Shown in pieces: positions 1-22,500 of a DNA stretch of 22,500 bases. Below the pieces are notes generated by a model. That model saw only the letters and a list, made by a program, of their open reading frames with translations. It was not told where the DNA came from and searched no databases. Position numbers and translations under genes: made by a program. The stretch is from Chondrilla cf. caribensis. Taxonomy: Eukaryota; Porifera; Demospongiae; Chondrillida; Chondrillidae. The stretch lies in contig OZ026553.1 in assembly GCA_964020155.1 (NCBI GenBank), positions 5,074,009 to 5,096,508 on the forward strand, read 5' to 3'. Positions within the stretch are counted from its first letter, which is position 1. Each line of letters starts with the position of its first letter.

Positions 1-27
1 TACATATACAGTACAAGTATAACAGAG

Positions 28-31
<4 letters not shown>

Positions 32-106
<75 letters not shown>

Positions 107-109
107 ACA
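32..109. repeat. (CA)n microsatellite
   Basis: Nearly perfect CA dinucleotide run with one late interruption. It lies in what is probably an intron of the minus-strand gene whose first exon is at 476-542. Nothing else recognisable is seen in 1-475. Confidence 0.95.
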
Positions 110-475
110 GGGAACACACATAGACACATGCATCTGCAAGTACAGATGTTCACAAAATTATTAAAAAAATGAAAAAAATGACGTCTCTACACATCTATTA
201 CATTTAATTTCCCTGACATTGATATCCAACTAGATTTACAACCACATTACACCAATCATTCTTGGAGTTGTTGGGCAAAGTTATTGGTTCTACGAATATT
301 CCAGTTTTGTAAATCGTACATCTACACATTACAGTACGGCAAAACTATTACAGATGCATGGCACGATGCTAGCAATGTATCTCATTGAATTCCATCGCGA
401 GAGAACAGTTGGAAGATTATTGCACGGAATCGAACAAAACTCAAAATGGACAAAAAAGCGAGGTAGCAGTCTTAC

Positions 476-542
476 GTGGTTCGTCAAATGCATACGCGGT
501 GCATGCAGAGAGCAGTATCGCCAGCAAAGTGGTCCGATCCAT
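476..542 (-). CDS. First exon of a secreted or membrane protein (signal peptide), rest outside window
   Basis: On the minus strand an ATG at 542-540 opens a short frame beginning MDRTTLLAILLSACTAYA, followed by F-D-E-P. This is a textbook signal peptide: a charged n-region, a hydrophobic core, and an A-Y-A cleavage site before F. The frame runs into a good donor (C|GTAAGA at 476/475) and splits a codon after its first base (phase 1), as signal-peptide exons usually do. No convincing partner exon is visible in 1-470, so the mature protein is unknown and lies to the left. The gene is divergent from the LAGE3 gene, with the two start codons 214 bp apart. Overlapping plus-strand frames at 354-615 lack such signals. 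The splice model is inference from sequence only. Confidence 0.55.
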
Positions 543-756
543 CCTCGCTGCAGTAAGATCTCTCAATATTGTTCCTTTGTTCTCGGACGCCGAGCCTGCG
601 CCCGTTGACCGCTAATTGCGTATGTAATCCGATGACCCGACCACGCCCACTCACTAAAATGGCGGAGGAGCACAAATGGTAGGAGTTTCTGGCCATTTTT
701 AGCCTGTGCATTGTATTTTCATGTATTCGTGAAGTTTTATATTGTACCATTACGAT
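543..756. promoter_or_regulatory. Putative bidirectional promoter
   Basis: The interval separates two divergent start codons and is CpG-rich compared with its surroundings. It contains AAAATGGCGG (656-665), close to the YY1 consensus, and CCACGCCCA (about 641-649), a KLF/Sp-like GC box. No TATA box is obvious. A shared promoter is inferred from layout and motifs. Confidence 0.5.
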
Positions 757-1979
757 ATGGCATCAATTTCCGTGCGCAGTGACCTCAAAATACCTTTCCC
801 GAGCGAAAATTTGGCTAAAGTAGCTTGCACTACCATGAGTGTTGACAAGGAACCGAAAAGAAGCAAAGTAACCAAAACAATAAAATTAGAAGGCAGCGTT
901 GTTTCAGTGTGAGTATCTCTATTTTGTGTTTTCAGTGTTAACAGCGAGGGCTAATCTATTTTGATAGGAGGTACCGTATGCAATCATGTAAGCCACAACG
1001 TATGTGTTTACAGAATGACTGCGCACAATGGTGCAACCAGCTGGTAAGGTCTAACTGGGTGACTGGGGGATTTGAAATTGATATTATCGATCACTCTCAA
1101 CACCACGGCATCGACACAAGTTCATATCAGTATTAGCTCCATAGATGTGAGGTTAAATTGTATGAACTGCGCTTCTCTAGAGCTTAACATCAATTGTATG
1201 TAAATATTCCAGGTATTCGATGTATCCATTAATACTCTGTCCTGTGGTCCTGTTTCCAGACTCAAATGACAGAATGGGTCTGGAAACTGGACTGTGAGCC
1301 CATAGGGTCAGTATTAGCAACTGACATTTGAAGTGTGTACAAGTGTGTGTGACATGTATACAATGTGTGTACTGTATGTGTCTTATTTGAAACACCTTTA
1401 ACCTTTGACCTCACAACACACCATTGGTCCCTTCGGGGTTTGAGGTCAAGGAAGGTCAACCTCAGAGGAGAGTGACATTCACAAAGACCACTTTATAAAC
1501 TTCTGTATGGACCAAACAGGTCACAATTATACCCATGGTTGGTGATTTCCTGTGTTATGTTCTTTTGACTAGGCTATGGTTGTGTCTCTGGTGTAGATTT
1601 GTTTTGACTACATTGTGGACACCTGGTGTCCATGTGATGTGACTAGGCTATGGTCGTCTCCTGTTGATGTGTTTTGACTACATTGTGGGCGTCTGGTGTC
1701 CATGTGATGTGACTAGGCTATGGTCGTCTCCTGTTGATGTGTTTTGACTACATTGTGGGCGTCTGGTGTCCATGTGATGTGACTAGGCTATGGTTGTCTC
1801 TTGTTTATGTGTTTTGACTACAATGTGGTTGTGTCTGGTTTTGACAAGTTTTGACCTCACTGCCATGTCTCTGATGTAGGTCGTTCCAAGCACAAGAAGC
1901 AAGAACACTCAGGGTGTCTGTTGGATCATTTCTGGAATTATTAACTCTTGTAATTGACACAATGGATCAATTTGGATAG
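757..1979 (+). CDS. LAGE3: KEOPS/EKC complex subunit LAGE3/Pcc1
   Basis: Two exons, 757-908 and 1880-1979, join in phase 2 (donor GT|GTGAGT, acceptor GATGTAG|G) to give 83 residues. An in-frame stop at 730-732 precedes the ATG. The protein matches the Pcc1/LAGE3 family along its whole length: LKIPFPSENLAKVACTTMSV, then DKEPKRS, a short beta hairpin (KLEGSVVSVSFQAQEA), RTLRVSVGSFLELLTLV and DTMDQFG at the end. Pcc1 is the small dimerising subunit of the KEOPS complex, which supports N6-threonylcarbamoyladenosine formation on ANN-decoding tRNAs and, in yeast, telomere and transcription functions. The length is typical for a bare Pcc1 domain. The exons are short and the intron (909-1879) holds a 70-bp minisatellite. 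Identification is strong; expression and the UTRs are not visible. Confidence 0.9.
1567..1850. repeat. 70-bp minisatellite in the LAGE3 intron
   Basis: About four copies of a 70-bp unit starting GACTAGGCTATGG begin at 1567, 1641, 1711 and 1781. The middle copies are nearly identical; the outer two have diverged. No coding potential is apparent. Confidence 0.9.
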
Positions 1980-1987
1980 AATTGAAC

Positions 1988-1993
1988 ATTAAA
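1988..1993 (+). other. Possible LAGE3 polyadenylation signal ATTAAA
   Basis: ATTAAA lies 9 bases after the LAGE3 stop codon. It is the commonest variant of the canonical hexamer. No AATAAA is seen close by. The position is very near the stop, so the call is tentative. Confidence 0.25.
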
Positions 1994-2152
1994 TTATACA
2001 GTAATTGTAAGGTTACCCGTCCCAACTGCACAATTTAGTCAAAATTTAGTACATGTTCCCGTCACTGTGTAAAATTATACAGTAATTGTAAGATTACCCG
2101 TCCCAACTGCACGATTTAGTCAAAATTTAGTACATGCTCCCATCACTGTGTA
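1991..2152. repeat. 81-bp direct duplication downstream of LAGE3
   Basis: Two adjacent copies begin with AAATTATACAGTAATTGTAA at about 1991 and 2072 and share most bases across 81 bp. The block starts inside the likely 3' UTR of LAGE3. Confidence 0.85.
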
Positions 2153-2284
2153 TAATTATATTATGATGCTAATATGAACACAAGTATTTTATATTATTAT
2201 TACTCTTGGTCATGTGTAGGGTAAACACACTTAAAGGGGGGAACTGCATCGATTTTGAAGCTATAGGCTTATATTGAAGTACTA

Positions 2285-2489
2285 CCGTATAGCAGGAAAT
2301 TTTTGCGGGACAATATTTTTGCAGATGGCTCCAAAAATCAAAATTCGGGGACATAATTTTTGCAGATGCTGGCCACAGTCACGTAATAGAACAACGAGAA
2401 CACCTAATTCACAGATTATATTTTGCGAATGTTAGGCCAAATTGGAAATTCGCAAAATTTTTGTCCCACAAAAATTTCCCACTGTATGG
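2285..2489. mobile_element. 205-bp palindromic MITE with TA flanks
   Basis: The left end CCGTATAGCAGGAAATTTTT and the right end, read in reverse complement as CCATACAGTGGGAAATTTTT, form imperfect terminal inverted repeats of about 30 bp. Both extend into GCGGGACAA or GTGGGACAA. TA dinucleotides flank both sides (2283-2284 and 2490-2491), as expected for a Tc1/mariner-like target site duplication. The interior has further AATTTTTGC repeats and no coding capacity. It is a non-autonomous element; the superfamily is inferred only from the TA flanks. Confidence 0.75.
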
Positions 2490-2491
2490 TA

Positions 2492-2999
2492 TAGTATATG
2501 AAATATAAGTTACGTAGTTTAGAGTGTCTATGATATAAGTAACTTGCAATTGGAGTCAAAGTCCTCTTGCACTTCAACACAGAGCTTTTGACTCAGGTCC
2601 ACATCAGTGGTATCTCCATTGAGAGGCGAATCAATATTGAAATGTACTTTTCCGTAGCTCGATATTATTATTGATATTGATGTCAGGCTAAAGACACAGG
2701 TTATTCCAAGCTACATATATACTTGCCCCTACAGGAAAGTTGGCAAAAATCCACGAGTCACTCTGTCTTACAGTCCAACTGTCATTTCCACGTTTTATGA
2801 TACAATGTATTCAGTTTGGTGAATTTTCAGGCCCGCTATAGGTCATTCTCTAGGACTATAATTAACCACTCTACTTCTAAGAACCGTGGCAGTTGCTGAT
2901 CTTGTGTAGCCAGGTCCCCCCCATTCATTCTGATGTAATTGAATGAAGTATATCAATACTATTCGGTATAATACCGTTCTTTGTATGTGGTTATGCGGC
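2492..2999. other. Intergenic stretch between LAGE3 and PTDSS2
   Basis: AT-rich intergenic DNA. A small inverted repeat pairs GAGTCAAAG (2553-2561) with CTTTTGACTC (2585-2594). I see no exon, RNA gene or further repeat. Confidence 0.5.
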
Positions 3000-3105
3000 C
3001 AGATTTACTTCCTGCAAGGTGAGAGTACAGTACTAAGCAGTATCGCGAAAGACTGTAATAAGTCTCGCGATTGCGTCAGACCGCTAGGTAGGCGTGTCCT
3101 TCCGA
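3000..3105 (+). promoter_or_regulatory. Putative PTDSS2 promoter with CGCG palindromes
   Basis: Directly upstream of the PTDSS2 start are TCGCGA (3043-3048) and TCTCGCGA (3063-3070), arranged as an inverted pair with GACT/AGTC arms. ACTTCCTG (3007-3014), an ETS-type site, lies further upstream. TCTCGCGA is a known core-promoter element of animal housekeeping genes (BANP or Kaiso type). The role here is inferred. Confidence 0.4.
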
Positions 3106-11183
<8,078 letters not shown>

Positions 11184-12765
11184 GGGGGCACCACACTACA
11201 GGCTACATCCAAACACGCACGCACGCACACAATCTTGTGTCCTTGAGGCACTAGCTGTAACAATCATTGCTCGTTGCTGGCTCACCTACTGTAGCAGCAC
11301 ACATGAATATTCATATATTATATTATTATTATATTCAATACTATAGCATGTTATTTATATGATGCATATGCAATTCAGGCACAGCTGTGTACATTTCCAT
11401 TGTGTAGTGTATATTTTATGCTGTTGAATCATCACTGGGTGTAGTTGAATGTATGCAGCATGTACTGTGTGTACTGTGTGTACTGTATGTACTGTACATA
11501 TGTACTGTGTGTACTGTGTGTACTGTATGTACTGTACGTATGTACTGTGTGTACTGTGTGTACTGTATGTACTGTGTGTCCTGTGTGTCCTGTGTGTCCT
11601 GTGTGTACTGTATGTACTGTGTGTACTGTGTGTACTGTGTGTACTGTACGTACTGTATGTACTGTGTGTCCTGTGTGTCCTGTGTGCACTGTGTGTACTG
11701 TATGTACTGTATGTACTGTGTGTACTGTATGTACTGTGTGTACTGTGTGTACTGTATGTACTGTGTGTACTGTATGTACTGTATGTATTGTGTGTACTGT
11801 ATGTACTGTGTGTACTGTGTGTACTGTATGTACTGTGTGTACTGTGTGTACTGTATGTACTGTGTGTACTGTGTATTAAAAAATTAAAAGATGAAATCAA
11901 ATAGAAAAAGGCAATGCCGTGGACACTCAAATTTCCAGCCCAATTCTCAGTTTTTCAAAAAACGTAGGTCATCTTTATCATGCAATATAAATTATAATAT
12001 AAATTCACTGTGGTGGTTACGCATATGAATACGTACATATATAATAAGTATGTTTGTACGTATATTATATCAATAACAATGTTATCAGGCCGGTGTCATA
12101 TGTATAATATTGACAATGATTATTGTCACATCTACATACGTTTAGGGGCTTCCACAGACCCTAATAACACTGCCTATACAGTGACCAATTTGTCTACACC
12201 GATTTCACCATAGTTGTTGAAACACTTCCTCAAATATGGATATGTGACTGTATGTATAAAGTATGGAAACACAAGGACACATGCACACACACCGCACACA
12301 CACACACGCACACACGCACACACACACGCACACAATACTATGAGGAAGGTTCCAGAAGGTACCTTGTTGTATACAATTGTATACAATTGTATACAAGCTG
12401 TGCTCTCACCTCAAAGGTCAGCTTCTCGAATCTTCTACGAATGCAGTACATTCACCACACGGAAATACCTCCTTCTGGGAGAGTTGATACAATGGATGAC
12501 ATGCTCGGGCATGTTCAACATCATATGATGATGATTCAGCATATGTGTGCATACCTTACACCTGTGTGTGTATTATATGGGGAATGTCACCATCAACACG
12601 TGGGATACACGTAAGAAGGGGGAATTTCTTTCCAAATCAAGCACTCACATAACTGCCAAGTAGGCACTTAAATACAGCCTCCAGCCCACATATCACAGTT
12701 TTCCCTTGCTCAACTTCAACGAGAACCACTGTCTGAAAATTTGGCTAATAGTTTATCGGTAAAAT
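11184..12765. other. Intergenic region between PTDSS2 and the APH-like gene
   Basis: Holds the second 9-bp satellite (11456-11873), AT-rich DNA, a CA/CGCA run (about 12278-12332) and three TATACAATTG copies (about 12370-12395). Frames at 12214-12614 match nothing I recognise and lack paired splice sites. No clear AATAAA signal for PTDSS2 was seen. Confidence 0.6.
11456..11873. repeat. 9-bp TACTGTGTG satellite, second array
   Basis: About 46 copies of the same 9-bp family as at 6337-6730, in the same orientation, with private variants CCTGTGTGT and GTACTGTACG. It lies about 275 bp past the PTDSS2 stop. Confidence 0.93.
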
Positions 12766-18332
<5,567 letters not shown>

Positions 18333-18897
18333 CCTTTAGATATAAAGACTTAGAGATGCACAGTAAAGATACACAGAGATACGTATACAGCTAGCGAAGG
18401 TGTGATAAAGATTTCTGTTTGGGAATATCTGAATGCCATGAAGTCTCTTGCACGTTCTAAGATTTCTTATATACTGTTATAAAGATGTAGAGATGTCAAG
18501 ATGTGAACATATATAAGTAATATGAATATTATGATTATGTAGATGTAATTATGAACATATTATAGGTACATATTATATAGTATACATGTATGCATTTTAT
18601 TTTCTGTATACAATATTATTATTATATGCTGTACGTAAACATATACATACATACAATACATATATTGTGTGTACATACATAATATTATGTATTAATAATA
18701 TGTACAGTGCCTACCTAGTATGTTATAGTACTATTTACTACGGTGACAGGAAGAGGGAATACAAAAATTATCCAAGGTTGATAAGTACATTCAATTTCAT
18801 AACAGAATCACATTAACACATTTTATTATAAAAAATATTACTCGTTATCGATGGATTACACTGCATTTGAAAGGAATCAAGGTGTCCCTGGGGGAAC
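18333..18897. other. Intergenic region between convergent APH and Ig genes
   Basis: AT-rich tail-to-tail region carrying both 3' UTRs. Weak candidate poly(A) variants for the plus gene include AGTAAA near 18361. TACATAC and TATATAC palindromic words are frequent. No further gene is seen. Confidence 0.6.
18822..18827 (-). other. Polyadenylation signal AATAAA for the Ig receptor gene
   Basis: On the minus strand AATAAA occurs about 70 bases after the stop codon at 18898, a normal distance for a short 3' UTR. Confidence 0.55.
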
Positions 18898-22278
<3,381 letters not shown>

Positions 22279-22359
22279 TTTCTACCCATCACTAAATACA
22301 CACATGTACACTAAACAGTACAGTGTTATAGTGTAATCCAGGTGTACAGTATGTACACT

Positions 22360-22500
22360 TAAGTGAGTTCACACTCCTGGTTAGTGAGTACACCTCACTC
22401 AGTCCCTAGCTCATGTACATACATACATTACAGTACGTATGTCAAACAGTACTGGTAGTAAGTACAGTACAACTTGCTTAGTAAGTACCTGGGTTAGTAC
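22360..22500. repeat. Dispersed repeat copy at right edge
   Basis: CACACTCCTGGTTAGTGAGT is followed by CACTCAGTCCCTAGCTCATG and then AGTACAGTACAACTTGCTTA and GTAAGTACCTGGGTTAGTAC. It closely matches 17213-17310, including part of the 17-bp tail unit, and continues past the window. Between 22279 and 22360 nothing else is recognisable. Confidence 0.85.

Noticed and set aside
354..615. Plus-strand frames of 84 and 76 codons
   Set aside because: They overlap the much better supported minus-strand signal-peptide exon, have no recognisable domain and no splice logic.
12214..12614. Possible exon with QRSASRIFYECSTF or MDDMLGHVQHHM text
   Set aside because: No family match, low-complexity His/Met run, and the APH gene has its own start with an in-frame stop immediately upstream.

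Overview
The window is animal nuclear DNA. It holds multi-exon genes with GT-AG introns of roughly 150-2300 bp, dense (CA)n/(GT)n microsatellites and many minisatellites. The compact introns, the mix of conserved housekeeping genes with an immunoglobulin-domain receptor, and PIF/Harbinger-type transposon remnants fit an invertebrate. I lean towards a sponge or another early-branching marine animal, but the sequence alone does not prove the taxon. Most long open frames here (HTHTHT, CVCVCV, YCVYC) are just microsatellite or minisatellite read through; the real genes had to be assembled exon by exon.

Layout, left to right. (1) 476-542, minus strand: a signal-peptide first exon of a secreted or membrane protein whose remainder lies left of the window. 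(2) 757-1979, plus strand: a two-exon gene for an 83-residue LAGE3/Pcc1, a KEOPS subunit, divergent from the first gene across a CpG-rich promoter of about 214 bp. (3) 3106-11183, plus: a complete 12-exon phosphatidylserine synthase of PTDSS2 type (496 residues). (4) 12766-18332, plus: a complete 9-exon APH-fold (ACAD10/11-like) phosphotransferase-like protein (444 residues) whose catalytic HGD motif reads HGN. (5) 18898-22278, minus: a five-Ig-domain single-pass receptor whose cytoplasmic tail carries YSNT and YITM tyrosine motifs. It converges on gene 4, and its 5' end is uncertain.

Between and inside these genes are a 756-bp Harbinger deletion derivative that keeps pieces of both Harbinger genes, a 205-bp palindromic MITE, and tandem repeats with units of 9, 17, 19, 39, 45, 52, 59, 70 and 81 bp. 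About fifteen dinucleotide arrays are present. Those inside introns are mostly GT on the sense strand at donors and CA near acceptors.

The genes do not form one pathway. KEOPS makes t6A on tRNA, PTDSS2 makes phosphatidylserine in the ER, the APH protein is a possible pseudokinase, and the Ig gene is a cell-surface receptor. The most interesting points are the CD28-like tail motifs of the Ig receptor, its fourth Ig domain without the canonical disulfide, the HGN substitution, and the sense-oriented GT/CA arrays at splice sites.
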